This document shows positions 1 through 6,490 of a stretch of 16,899 nucleotides of DNA, piece after piece. Where the stretch lies: positions 1 to 16,899 of the forward strand of contig JAKEEV010000552.1 in NCBI GenBank assembly GCA_022616395.1, given 5' to 3'. The DNA is from Planctomycetia bacterium (GTDB taxonomy: Bacteria; Planctomycetota; Planctomycetia; Gemmatales; Gemmataceae). The position numbers and the translations under genes were made by a program. Each line of letters starts with the position of its first letter. The first letter of the stretch is position 1. Under the pieces are notes generated by a model. It saw only the letters and a program-made list of their open reading frames with translations, did no database searches and had not been told where the DNA came from.

Positions 1-2
1 AG

Positions 3-254
3 ATTCTGCGCGCGTTCGTGGAACGCAGATTTGCGATTCCCGCGACGAAGTTGACGACGGGTGAGCTACTAGCGACGGCGGCGCAGCAAGGGTGGCCGGT
101 CGAACAGGCCGATCCGCTGAGAGCGCTGCTGGACGAGTGTGACCGGGTAAAGTTCGCCGGGGACTTGCCCGATAACGATCGGTGTCGGGGGCTGATTCGG
201 GCTGCCATAGACTGGATAAACGACGTTTGCCGGCCGGTCCCCGATCCACGCTGA
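3..254 (+). CDS. C-terminal fragment of a DUF4381/BatD-like membrane-associated protein (5' end outside window)
   Basis: The reading frame is open from the left edge (first full codon at 3) to the TGA at 252-254, so only the last 83 residues are visible and the true start lies outside. The GTG at 18 is an internal codon, because the frame upstream reads ILRAFVERRF, which continues the same helix. The pattern of an arginine-rich helix, then TTGELLA, then LLDECDRVKFAGD resembles the cytoplasmic C-terminal tail of DUF4381 and BatD-type proteins encoded with MoxR ATPases and VWA proteins in aerotolerance-like operons. That assignment rests on remembered family patterns and only the tail can be judged. 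The last 186 bases overlap the 3' end of the opposite-strand hydrolase gene. Confidence 0.6.
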   Translation: MLRAFVERRFAIPATKLTTGELLATAAQQGWPVEQADPLRALLDECDRVKFAGDLPDNDRCRGLIRAAIDWINDVCRPVPDPR

Positions 255-1043
255 CGGCGGTTTCGGCACTTCCTTGCCTTTCACCGACCAGCCGACAACA
301 GGCGTCCACTGCGCGGATGGTGTCCATCCGCCCGCGAGCGGAGGATGCCGATCGACATAAGGATTCCGCGAGCGATCATAGAAAAGGTCTTGCGGGTACG
401 TTGCTGAAGGGCGTGCTGTTCGTGGATCAATCAGTCCTGCATACACCACCGATTCAACGACCAACTCGCCACAGATATAGCGGCCGCGAATCCCTTGTGG
501 TCGGCCAACAAACCTCGTGCGAATCGGCCCGCGTGTGTTCAGATACGTTCCCTGCGCGATGAACCTCCACGTTGCGTAAGGCGTATCGGCGGCGTGAAGA
601 GCGAACGCCGTCAGTCGGGCATCCTGTTCCGGAGTCAGAGGAACAAGTCGCTCGCGAATCCAGATCGATCCGGGATACTGATTGAGTTTGTAGTCGAGGC
701 GAGTCAAGCGAGTCCATTGCGTGCCATCAAACCCGGCCTCCAGCACACCGAGTTGACCGTCCGGCATCGTCACCACAATCCCCGCGTGGCCGGGTCTGCC
801 GGTGAGAGCGAACCGATACAGGAGCGACCAGAACACGTTGGTGTCGCTCATCAACACCACATCGCCGGCTTTTGGTATGTATTGCAGGGCGGGCAAGCGC
901 ACTGCAAGCCGCACGTCATCGGATGGCCGATAGAGATAGCCGAAGGGTGCTTCAACGGGAACGTAAGTTGGCGTGTACTTCTGAGGGCCGATTGGATCAG
1001 CTCCGGGCGAAATCGCCAGCGAGAGCGCGACAGCGGCAAACAT
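69..1043 (-). CDS. YiiX-type permuted papain-like hydrolase (C92 / NlpC-P60 superfamily), membrane-anchored or exported
   Basis: This 324-residue protein has the circularly permuted papain-fold layout, with the histidine motif before the cysteine motif. PGHAGIV (His86) sits in the context of a strand leading to LEAGFDG (Glu102), and RYICGELV (Cys181) follows about 95 residues later. YiiX-family enzymes are predicted amidases or lipid/peptide hydrolases at the cell envelope; the substrate here is unknown. A hydrophobic stretch, FAAVALSLAI, opens the protein. I chose ATG 1043 because GGAGG lies 5 bases upstream. An in-frame TTG at 1109 would add 22 residues including RR before the hydrophobic stretch, a better n-region for a signal anchor, but its AGAGGAG abuts the TTG with no spacing. 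The proline- and arginine-rich tail after about residue 262 is encoded in the overlap with the + strand gene and may be non-conserved. Confidence 0.75.
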   Translation of the reverse strand: MFAAVALSLAISPGADPIGPQKYTPTYVPVEAPFGYLYRPSDDVRLAVRLPALQYIPKAGDVVLMSDTNVFWSLLYRFALTGRPGHAGIVVTMPDGQLGVLEAGFDGTQWTRLTRLDYKLNQYPGSIWIRERLVPLTPEQDARLTAFALHAADTPYATWRFIAQGTYLNTRGPIRTRFVGRPQGIRGRYICGELVVESVVYAGLIDPRTARPSATYPQDLFYDRSRNPYVDRHPPLAGGWTPSAQWTPVVGWSVKGKEVPKPPSAWIGDRPANVVYPVYGSPNQPPTPIVIGQVPGELYPVTLVQQRSQRIGLFDRPPLLRRRR

Positions 1044-1197
1044 CAGCGCCTCCGTGAACCAAAAGCAAGCGATTCTTCTCAGTATGTCTCGGAGGGCCGC
1101 GACAGCCAACTCCTCTGATGCAATAGCTACACTGTTGCCAGAGCGCGTAGCCCGTCTGGTTCATATAAGTGGCACTTAACGACCCAGAATAAACCAT

Positions 1198-2595
1198 ATG
1201 CTCCTCACGATCACCAATACCCGCAGCCCGGCGACCGATCTCGGCTGGCTTCTCCACAAACACCCCGACAAGGTGCAGTCATTTCATCTCGCGTTCGGGC
1301 AAGCTCACGTCTTCTATCCAGAAGCGACCGACGAGCGCTGTACTGCCGCGCTGTTGCTCGAGGTCGATCCCGTGGGACTCGCTCGCCAGCGCCGAAACAT
1401 GGGCAACGAACTCCTCGCTCAGTACGTCAACGACCGGCCGTATGTGGCTTCGTCTTTCCTCAGCGTCGCGATCGCGCAGGTGTTCGGGAGCGCTCTTGCA
1501 GGCAGTTGTAAGGACAAGCCGGAGTTGGCTGAAACTCCCCTGCCCCTTGTCGCGAAACTCTCCGCGGTTCCTTGCCGAAGAGGGGGAGAAGCATTCCTGC
1601 GTGAGCTTCTTGAGCCACTCGGCTACACCGTCACTGCTCAGCGTCACCCACTTGACGAGCGATTCCCGGAATGGGGAGAATCGCCTTACTTCACCGTTGA
1701 ACTTTCCGCGACCGTGCGGCTCGCGGACTTACTTTCGCATCTCTACGTGCTCATTCCGGTGCTGGATGACGAGAAGCATTACTGGGTGGGCAACGATGAA
1801 GTCGAGAAGTTGCTTCGCCACGGAGACGGCTGGCTCGCGGAGCATCCCGAAAAGGAACAGATCGCGGCTCGCTATCTGAAGCGGCAGGGGAAGTTGGTGA
1901 AGTCCGCGCTGGCTCATCTGGCGACCGAAGATACCGATCCGAACGAAGTCGCGGCCGAACATGATCTCGAAGAGGAGCGACTGGAAGCAAGAGTGAGCCT
2001 GCACGAGCGCAGACTGTCCGCGGTGCTCAGCGTGTTGCAAGCGAGCGGCTCGAAGCGCGTGCTTGATCTTGGTTGCGGAGAGGGGAAGCTCTTACGACTC
2101 CTCGCATCCGATCCGCGCTTCACGGAAGTGATCGGAGTCGATGTTTCCGCGCGAAGCCTTGAGATTGCCCGCACGAGACTCGACCGCCAGCGCTTGCCGG
2201 ACAACCTGAAGGACCGCGTAAAGCTCCTTCACGGCGCTTTGACTTACCGCGACGCCCGGATCGAGAACTTCGATGCCGCGGCGGTTGTGGAAGTGATCGA
2301 ACACCTTGACCCTCCGCGACTCAGCGCATTCGAGCGCGTGCTATTCGGTTGCACGCGACCGGCTCTCATCGTATTGACCACACCCAACCGCGAGTACAAC
2401 GTGCGTTTTGAAGGACTCCCCGCGGGCAAGTTCCGCCACGCGGACCACCGCTTCGAGTGGACGCGCGCTGAATTCGCCTCGTGGTGTGCTGGCGTGTGTT
2501 CAACCTTCGGCTACAAGGTGGAAATCACTCCGCTTGGCGACGTGGATGCTGAAGTCGGCGCACCAAGCCAGATGGCGGTGTTTACAAGAGTGTGA
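1198..2595 (+). CDS. hen1: Bacterial Hen1, 3'-terminal RNA ribose 2'-O-methyltransferase
   Basis: The 465-residue product is full length for bacterial Hen1. Hen1 methylates the 2'-OH at the 3' end of cleaved RNA before Pnkp seals it, which protects the repaired junction from the same ribonuclease. The N-terminal domain begins MLLTITNTRSPATDLGWLLH and contains KVQSFHLAFGQAHVFYPEA, typical of the Hen1 N-terminal domain that activates the Pnkp ligase. The SAM-dependent methyltransferase domain starts near residue 285 with VLDLGCGEG. The Mn-binding set expected for the family is present: Glu365, Glu368 and His369 in VVEVIEHLDP, and His417 in HADHRFEW. The ATG at 1198 begins the conserved N-terminus; no strong ribosome site precedes it, and TATAAG at 1164-1169 is a possible -10 element. 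No pnkp lies within the window: the gene is monocistronic here and converges on a broken MazF-like gene 6 bases away. Confidence 0.95.
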   Translation: MLLTITNTRSPATDLGWLLHKHPDKVQSFHLAFGQAHVFYPEATDERCTAALLLEVDPVGLARQRRNMGNELLAQYVNDRPYVASSFLSVAIAQVFGSALAGSCKDKPELAETPLPLVAKLSAVPCRRGGEAFLRELLEPLGYTVTAQRHPLDERFPEWGESPYFTVELSATVRLADLLSHLYVLIPVLDDEKHYWVGNDEVEKLLRHGDGWLAEHPEKEQIAARYLKRQGKLVKSALAHLATEDTDPNEVAAEHDLEEERLEARVSLHERRLSAVLSVLQASGSKRVLDLGCGEGKLLRLLASDPRFTEVIGVDVSARSLEIARTRLDRQRLPDNLKDRVKLLHGALTYRDARIENFDAAAVVEVIEHLDPPRLSAFERVLFGCTRPALIVLTTPNREYNVRFEGLPAGKFRHADHRFEWTRAEFASWCAGVCSTFGYKVEITPLGDVDAEVGAPSQMAVFTRV

Positions 2596-2601
2596 AGAGT
2601 A

Positions 2602-2955
2602 TCAATTCAGGCGCTCGACCTTCGCGAGAATCTCCGCGAGGACATCCGGTGGGACGAACCCGCCGCTGTCGTTGAGGCTGGCGACCGGGACCGAGACGAC
2701 CCACGAGCAGACGACTTCACACGGCTTCTTCAACTTGGTTTATGTGTGCCCTGACGGTGCTGCTGGGAGTTCGACGGTTTCGGAAAATGAAGTCTGTCTA
2801 ATCAGAGTGGTAATCGCCGCGACTTGCACCTGACCGCTCGCTTCGATCTCCGCGGTTGCGGTCACGATCACCGCGGGCCGCGACTTCTCGTTTCCACCAC
2901 GCGGATCGGGAATCGTAGCCCAAACAATCTGACCTTGGCGGAAGGGCGAAGACAT
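2602..2955 (-). pseudogene. PemK/MazF-family endoribonuclease toxin with an in-frame stop codon
   Basis: The frame from ATG 2955 begins with FRQGQIVWATIPDPRGG, then KSRPAVIVT and a later TTLIRQTSFSETVELP, the SH3-like barrel pattern of PemK/MazF mRNA interferases (the RG-then-RPAVIV layout carries the conserved arginines). It meets TAA at 2740-2742 after 71 residues. The same frame then continues without another stop for 45 codons, with family-like sequence (KPCEVVCSWVVSVPVASL, then a helix LAEILAKVERLN), ending at TGA 2602-2604. Reading through gives about 117 residues, the usual size of the family. One C-to-T change in a CAA glutamine codon would create the stop. The gene starts 9 bases after the upstream 160-residue ORF, as in a toxin-antitoxin operon. 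A sequencing error, or a functional truncated product, remains possible. Confidence 0.75.
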
Positions 2956-2964
2956 GGCGGTGTC

Positions 2965-3447
2965 TCAGTCCGCGGAGAACGGATCGGTGGTTTCCTCGTA
3001 CCACGACTGAGGCGGCGGGTATTTGGCGGCAAGTTCCTTCAACTTCTCCGCTGGAAGCGAGAACTTCTCAACCAGGATGTTCGCCAGGTCATCCGCCGTG
3101 CGCCAGTCCGAGAAAATATTCTCTCGTAGCTTGACCAATTCCTCGATTACCTGACTCAACTCTTTTCGGGCGTAGTGCGGAGACAAATCCCGCTCCGTCA
3201 ACCGCGCGTGGAGGTCGAGCAACCCAAGGTAGCTTTTGTGAAATGTGATGAGTTGGTCGAAGACAGCCAAGAAGTCTTCTCGAGCAGCATGGAGTTCATC
3301 CAAGCGGCGAGAGGCAGCCGCTTCCTGGCAAATGTCCTTCCACCGCTCTCCAAGGAGCCGCGCGAAACGTGGCGGATGGAAGAACCACGGCTTTGGAAAT
3401 GGAAACATGTCCCAGTCCAATAACCGTCCAGCAAGTGACTCTGGCAT
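2965..3447 (-). CDS. Uncharacterised 160-residue helical protein in the antitoxin position of the PemK-like unit
   Basis: I do not recognise a named family. The start is ATG 3447, preceded by GAGGAGGAGA with a short spacer; an in-frame GTG at 3462 is less likely because it overlaps the ribosome site. The protein opens with an aromatic and proline-rich segment (FPFPKPWFFHPPRFARLLGE), continues with predicted amphipathic helices (LDELHAAREDFLAVFDQL, then ARKELSQVIEELVKLREN) and ends KYPPPQSWYEETTDPFSAD. There is no obvious ribbon-helix-helix, AbrB or HTH motif, no signal peptide and no membrane segment. Its 9-base spacing to the MazF-like gene suggests co-transcription and a possible antitoxin or accessory role, which is inference from position only. 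Confidence 0.65.
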   Translation of the reverse strand: MPESLAGRLLDWDMFPFPKPWFFHPPRFARLLGERWKDICQEAAASRRLDELHAAREDFLAVFDQLITFHKSYLGLLDLHARLTERDLSPHYARKELSQVIEELVKLRENIFSDWRTADDLANILVEKFSLPAEKLKELAAKYPPPQSWYEETTDPFSAD

Positions 3448-3467
3448 AGGTCTCCTCCTCACACCCG

Positions 3468-3485
3468 ATCATAACATCCTGTTAT
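3468..3485 (-). promoter_or_regulatory. Palindrome overlapping a possible -10 element upstream of the antitoxin-like gene
   Basis: ATAACA (3471-3476) and TGTTAT (3480-3485) form a perfect inverted repeat with a 3-base spacer, 24 bases upstream of the ATG at 3447. On the - strand TATGAT (3473-3468) is a 5/6 match to a -10 box and overlaps the palindrome; no good -35 lies at the proper distance. Toxin-antitoxin operons are usually autorepressed through such operators, so this is a candidate, not a demonstrated, operator. Confidence 0.4.
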
Positions 3486-3573
3486 TCTCTGGTTGAAGAT
3501 AGTTTACCCAATGATCCGCAATCGCATTGATTCGTTTCCATCTGCGGCGGGTTCCGCAAATCCGATTAGGTAC

Positions 3574-3602
3574 TTGACTTTTGTACAGTAATGGCGCATA
3601 CT
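3574..3602 (+). promoter_or_regulatory. Sigma70-like promoter
   Basis: TTGACT (3574-3579, 5/6 to the -35 consensus) is followed after exactly 17 bases by CATACT (3597-3602, 4/6 to the -10 consensus). A transcript would start near 3610 and read rightwards toward the SDR gene at 3948. No better-placed promoter was found nearer that gene. Confidence 0.45.
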
Positions 3603-3663
3603 GGAGGAGAGGGAACCGGCACCCCAAACCGACCACCCTGCGCGCCGGCAGCCACCCGACCCA

Positions 3664-3696
3664 GCGCAAGCCAAGCGCCAGACAAGCGCCAGACAA
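3664..3696 (+). repeat. 11-base tandem repeat, three units
   Basis: Two perfect units GCGCCAGACAA (3675-3685 and 3686-3696) are preceded by a degenerate unit GCGCAAGCCAA (3664-3674) and followed by the start of another (GCG at 3697). The unit length is not a multiple of three, which argues against coding function in this stretch. Confidence 0.7.
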
Positions 3697-3836
3697 GCGT
3701 GAGGCATTACCGCCGGGGGGTGGCCTTTCTAAACCCCATGAATTCCAGCGTTTGCTCGCCATAAAGGCCACATGGGCCCTGATCAAGACGCAGCAAACCC
3801 CACAAAACATTGTAAAACCAAAGAATTAATAAAACT

Positions 3837-3855
3837 GGGGGGTGGGGGGGGAGGG
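3837..3855 (+). other. G-rich tract, possible G-quadruplex
   Basis: The + strand reads six Gs, T, eight Gs, A, three Gs. This allows four G-triplets with very short loops, a candidate intramolecular G-quadruplex in DNA or in the leader RNA about 90 bases before the SDR start. Folding is not shown by sequence alone. Confidence 0.5.
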
Positions 3856-3947
3856 TAACGCCACCCCTCACACACAAGCGCTGATCCGCCCCGCCTCTGA
3901 CACAACACAACAACCAATCAACCCGATTTGGTATGAGAGGTGCCATC

Positions 3948-4736
3948 GTGGACATGGGATTACGCGAGAGCGTCGCGGTTGTGGTCGGGGCCGCGCGGGG
4001 GTTGGGGAAGGCGATTGCGTCCGCGTTCGCGTCGGAAGCCTGCCGCGTCGGGCTGTGGGATGTGTCGCCGGATGTGCAAAACACCGCGAACGAGCTGAGC
4101 GGTTCCGCGTGGGTGGTTGATGTGGCAAACGATGCGAGTGTGCGAGCCGCGGCGAGCGAGACGTGGGGGAAGTTCGGTGCTGTGGACCATGTCGTGTTCG
4201 CGGTCGGAGTCGGTTCGGGCAAGTTTGGCTTCCCATTCTGGCAGTTGGAACCTTCAGACTGGGATCGTGTGTTGCGTGTGAATCTCATTGGGGGTGTAAG
4301 CGTGGCTCACGCCTTCGCTCCGAGGCTCGCGGAGCGGAAGAAGGGCACGATGCTCTTCCTATCGTCGGTCGCGGGTCAAATCGGCTCGCAGACCGACCCG
4401 CCATACAGCGCTGCGAAAGCCGGGCTGATTAACTTCTCGCAATGCGCAGCGAAGGACCTGGCTCCGTTCGGCGTGCGTGTGAACTGTCTGTGTCCGGGGA
4501 TGGTGAAAACTCCTCTGAACCGTTCCGTGTGGCAAGCGTGGGCCGACCGCCAGCCGCCGGAAGCTCGCCAGGATTACGAATCGTGGACCGCGGAGAAGAT
4601 CGCGCGTCTGGTTCCTCTCAACCGCTGGCAAACGCCCGAAGACATCGCCGCGCTGGCCATCTTCCTGGCCAGCGACCGAACCGCGAACATCACCGGCCAG
4701 ACCATCAACGTGGACGGAGGATACGTTATGCGGTGA
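3948..4736 (+). CDS. SDR-family NAD(P)-dependent oxidoreductase
   Basis: A classical short-chain dehydrogenase of 262 residues. The cofactor motif is GAARGLG near residue 14 (numbered from GTG 3948), with the usual leading Thr replaced by Val. An acidic residue in GLWDVS (Asp38) at the end of strand 2 suggests NAD rather than NADP. The catalytic set is complete: Asn112 (VNLIGG), Ser139/140 (FLSSVAG), Tyr153 and Lys157 (YSAAKAG). Later motifs VRVNCLCPGMVKTP and the C-terminal GQTINVDGGYVMR are standard for 3-oxoacyl-ACP-reductase-like or sugar/alcohol dehydrogenases; the substrate is unknown. I chose GTG 3948 because GAGGTG lies 5 bases upstream. ATG 3933 (+5 residues) overlaps that ribosome site and has none of its own; ATG 3954 is an alternative. 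Neighbouring genes give no pathway clue. Confidence 0.9.
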   Translation: MDMGLRESVAVVVGAARGLGKAIASAFASEACRVGLWDVSPDVQNTANELSGSAWVVDVANDASVRAAASETWGKFGAVDHVVFAVGVGSGKFGFPFWQLEPSDWDRVLRVNLIGGVSVAHAFAPRLAERKKGTMLFLSSVAGQIGSQTDPPYSAAKAGLINFSQCAAKDLAPFGVRVNCLCPGMVKTPLNRSVWQAWADRQPPEARQDYESWTAEKIARLVPLNRWQTPEDIAALAIFLASDRTANITGQTINVDGGYVMR

Positions 4737-4742
4737 TCTTTT

Positions 4743-4766
4743 GAGGCAGCAATTCCCTGCTTTTTC
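4743..4766 (+). terminator. Weak intrinsic terminator after the SDR gene
   Basis: GCAG (4746-4749) pairs with CTGC (4757-4760); the stem extends by A-T and G-T wobble pairs, with a 7-base loop and a run of five Ts (4761-4765), starting 7 bases after the stop. The stem is short, so efficiency is doubtful. Confidence 0.35.
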
Positions 4767-4911
4767 AGCGTTTGGGCAATCCCGCCGGAGGAGCGAAAGC
4801 ACAGTTGGGCGCTGGTCGGGATTTACGTTTCCTTACTCGGTGGCAATACCGTTCGGCGTGTCGAGGGTTCTCTTTGGTTGCTCCGGGGGTTGCACTCGTT
4901 TCAGTTTGCCT

Positions 4912-4937
4912 GTTACGCTGAAAGTGCGGTTACGCTG
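4912..4937 (+). repeat. Pair of 9-base direct repeats upstream of the DUF2158 gene
   Basis: GTTACGCTG occurs at 4912-4920 and again at 4929-4937, 17 bases start to start, 32 bases before the start codon at 4969. The spacing (about 1.5 helical turns) and position could suit a regulator site; chance is also possible. Confidence 0.4.
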
Positions 4938-4968
4938 TGTACCGCAACAACCTTTCGAGGTATCGCCC

Positions 4969-5202
4969 ATGAACAGCAGCGAGTTGAAACGCGGAGATCA
5001 CGTCAGGCTCAAATCTGGCGGCGCGGTCATGCGAATCGTCCACGTCGGGGACGATGCCGGAACGCCTACCGCGTGGTGTCTCTGGCACGACGGCACAAAG
5101 CAGACAACAGGAAAGTTCCCGGTCGATTCACTGATGAAGGTGAAAGCCCCGAAGCCACGCCTTCGGTTCGTCCAACTCATTCCGCCGGGAGCGGCTGGTT
5201 AA
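4969..5202 (+). CDS. DUF2158 / YodC-like small protein
   Basis: A 77-residue protein whose first 57 residues match the DUF2158 pattern: KRGDHVRLKSGGAVMRIVHV, then a strand AWCLWHDGTKQTTGKFPVDSL. The family is a small beta-barrel-like fold of unknown function (E. coli YodC). The usual W.DG.K..G.F core is intact. The tail (KVKAPKPRLRFVQLIPPGAAG) is extra and basic. ATG 4969 begins the conserved segment and has CGAGG 8 bases upstream; the open frame extends upstream to 4741 but that part has no recognisable sequence. A strong terminator follows the gene, so it is probably its own transcription unit. Confidence 0.85.
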   Translation: MNSSELKRGDHVRLKSGGAVMRIVHVGDDAGTPTAWCLWHDGTKQTTGKFPVDSLMKVKAPKPRLRFVQLIPPGAAG

Positions 5203-5231
5203 CGAAAGCAGCACAACGCGACCGGCAGAGA

Positions 5232-5266
5232 CCCCGCGAGCAACCAGACCGCTCGCGGGGCTTTTC
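5232..5266 (+). terminator. Intrinsic terminator after the DUF2158 gene
   Basis: CCCCGCGAGC (5232-5241) and GCTCGCGGGG (5251-5260) form a perfect 10-base-pair stem with a 9-base loop, followed by CTTTTCGTTT. It lies 30 bases past the stop codon. Confidence 0.85.
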
Positions 5267-5336
5267 GTTTCCGGGTGCTTTGGGCGTAGCGGTATCATTG
5301 CTCGCGTGGAACGACCCGACGAAGAAACCGTACCAA

Positions 5337-6377
5337 ATGTCTACCGCTGCGAACGTGCGCGAAGAAATCCGCCGACGCCACCTTGTATGGGGCTGGCAAG
5401 CCGTCCCAGCGCGCAAGTACGCGCTACTGGTCGCTGACTACTACACGCAGGTCAACCCGTTCGTTGGCAACGACACATCGCGCCCTAACGTGGATCGATT
5501 CGGTCGGCGGTTGCTCGCGTGGGTAGGCGATTACTTCGACCCGCTCGCGACGGACTTGGAGCGTGCCGCCGTGCGGGAGAGGATCGAGGCGGCGACGGTC
5601 AGGGCGGGCTTTGGCCCACGAAATCCCCTTCACGCATATGTGGATTGGCCTCCGAAAGAACGGGATTTTGTCGTCGGCGAACTACTGATGACGCTGACCG
5701 ACCCCGCAGGGGCGGTGAGGGACGGACAGTTGATCCGCGCGCTCGCTTGGGACGAACCGGGGCACGACTATACCTTGCTGCTCGAAATGATGGATTGCTT
5801 GTGGCCCGCGAGTTGGAATCGAGCCGCGCCGCCTTGGTCGCCACCGCGCGAGGCCGTCGAGTGGGCAAGTCGCATCCACCGGGAAAGGACGTTCGGCGAT
5901 CTCCCGGTCCTAGCCGACTTACTCGAAGACAACGGATGTTCTGATCGACCGCTCCTCGACCACTGCCGCAATCACCCGCGCCACCACCGAGGCTGCGAGG
6001 CCCTCGACCGCATCCTCGGAATCGAGCGCCCCGCACGCGGGGTAGAACGGGTGGGGGTCGGCGAGACCATCCGGCTCGTCGGACTGAGCGACGGGGTGGA
6101 AGGGCGCGAGTGGTCGTTCAACACCCCTTTCGAGATCGGACGGAGTTCTGCCGTCCAGTTGGCTCTCCAAGTCCAAGGAGCGGAACTTGTCAGCCGCCGA
6201 CACGCGGTGTGCCGAAAGGAGGGCGAATGGTGGCTGGCCGACTTGGGAAGTATCTACGGAACTTGGCTGAACGGCGTGCGTGTCGGCGGGGAGAAGGCCA
6301 AGGCGCTCTTCGGAGGCGACATCATTCAATGTGCCGACATCGCCCTTCGAGTGGATTTCTCCTCGCCGGAGGTTTGA
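5337..6377 (+). CDS. FHA-domain protein with a planctomycete-type N-terminal region
   Basis: A 346-residue protein whose C-terminal roughly 100 residues (about 245-342) form a forkhead-associated domain that should bind phosphothreonine peptides. The landmarks are FEIGRS (Gly268-Arg269-Ser270), VSRRHA (Ser286, Arg287, His289), ADLGSIYGTWLNGVRV (Asn312, Gly313) and GDIIQCADIALRV. Residues 1-230 are not a domain I can name. The segment around 188-229 (LPVLADLLEDNGC, then LLDHCRNHPRHHRGC, then LDRILGIE) resembles a motif I associate with C-termini of planctomycete proteins, often near the TIGR02996 domain. No signal peptide or membrane segment is seen, so it is likely cytoplasmic. ATG 5337 is preferred: the frame is open further upstream to 4878, but that stretch runs through the DUF2158 gene and the terminator. 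No kinase or phosphatase is adjacent. Confidence 0.75.
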   Translation: MSTAANVREEIRRRHLVWGWQAVPARKYALLVADYYTQVNPFVGNDTSRPNVDRFGRRLLAWVGDYFDPLATDLERAAVRERIEAATVRAGFGPRNPLHAYVDWPPKERDFVVGELLMTLTDPAGAVRDGQLIRALAWDEPGHDYTLLLEMMDCLWPASWNRAAPPWSPPREAVEWASRIHRERTFGDLPVLADLLEDNGCSDRPLLDHCRNHPRHHRGCEALDRILGIERPARGVERVGVGETIRLVGLSDGVEGREWSFNTPFEIGRSSAVQLALQVQGAELVSRRHAVCRKEGEWWLADLGSIYGTWLNGVRVGGEKAKALFGGDIIQCADIALRVDFSSPEV

Positions 6378-6490
6378 TCGCGCCTTGTCGGTACGCTGAA
6401 GGTTGTGTGCGAATGGGCGGCGCGAGCTAGCACTCGCGTTCAATCGCCAACCTCGGACGTGTCGAGGACAGGTAGCCGCGCAGTTGGAAC

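Larger units (their letters stand above)
3486..3947. other. Roughly 460-base region with no convincing gene
   Basis: Short open frames here (for example 3581-3829 on +, 3469-3810 on -) have arginine- and proline-rich translations with no recognisable fold and no ribosome sites, so I do not call them. The interval holds a promoter-like pair, an 11-base tandem repeat and a G-rich tract, listed separately. If the promoter is used, the downstream SDR gene would have a leader of about 340 bases, long enough for a structured regulatory RNA; I could not match any known riboswitch by eye. Confidence 0.5.

Noticed and set aside
3581..3829. 82-residue + strand frame in the leader region
   Set aside because: No ribosome site, spans the 11-base tandem repeat and has no recognisable sequence; its GTA/ATG-like start lies inside the promoter-like spacer.
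3707..4288. 193-residue - strand frame over the SDR start
   Set aside because: Low-complexity translation (Thr, Pro, Ser, Ala) opposite a conserved SDR N-terminus, with no ribosome site.
4878..5336. Upstream extension of the FHA-protein frame to 4878
   Set aside because: The extension overlaps the DUF2158 gene in another frame and crosses its terminator hairpin; its translation is arginine-rich with no homology pattern. ATG 5337 is more credible.
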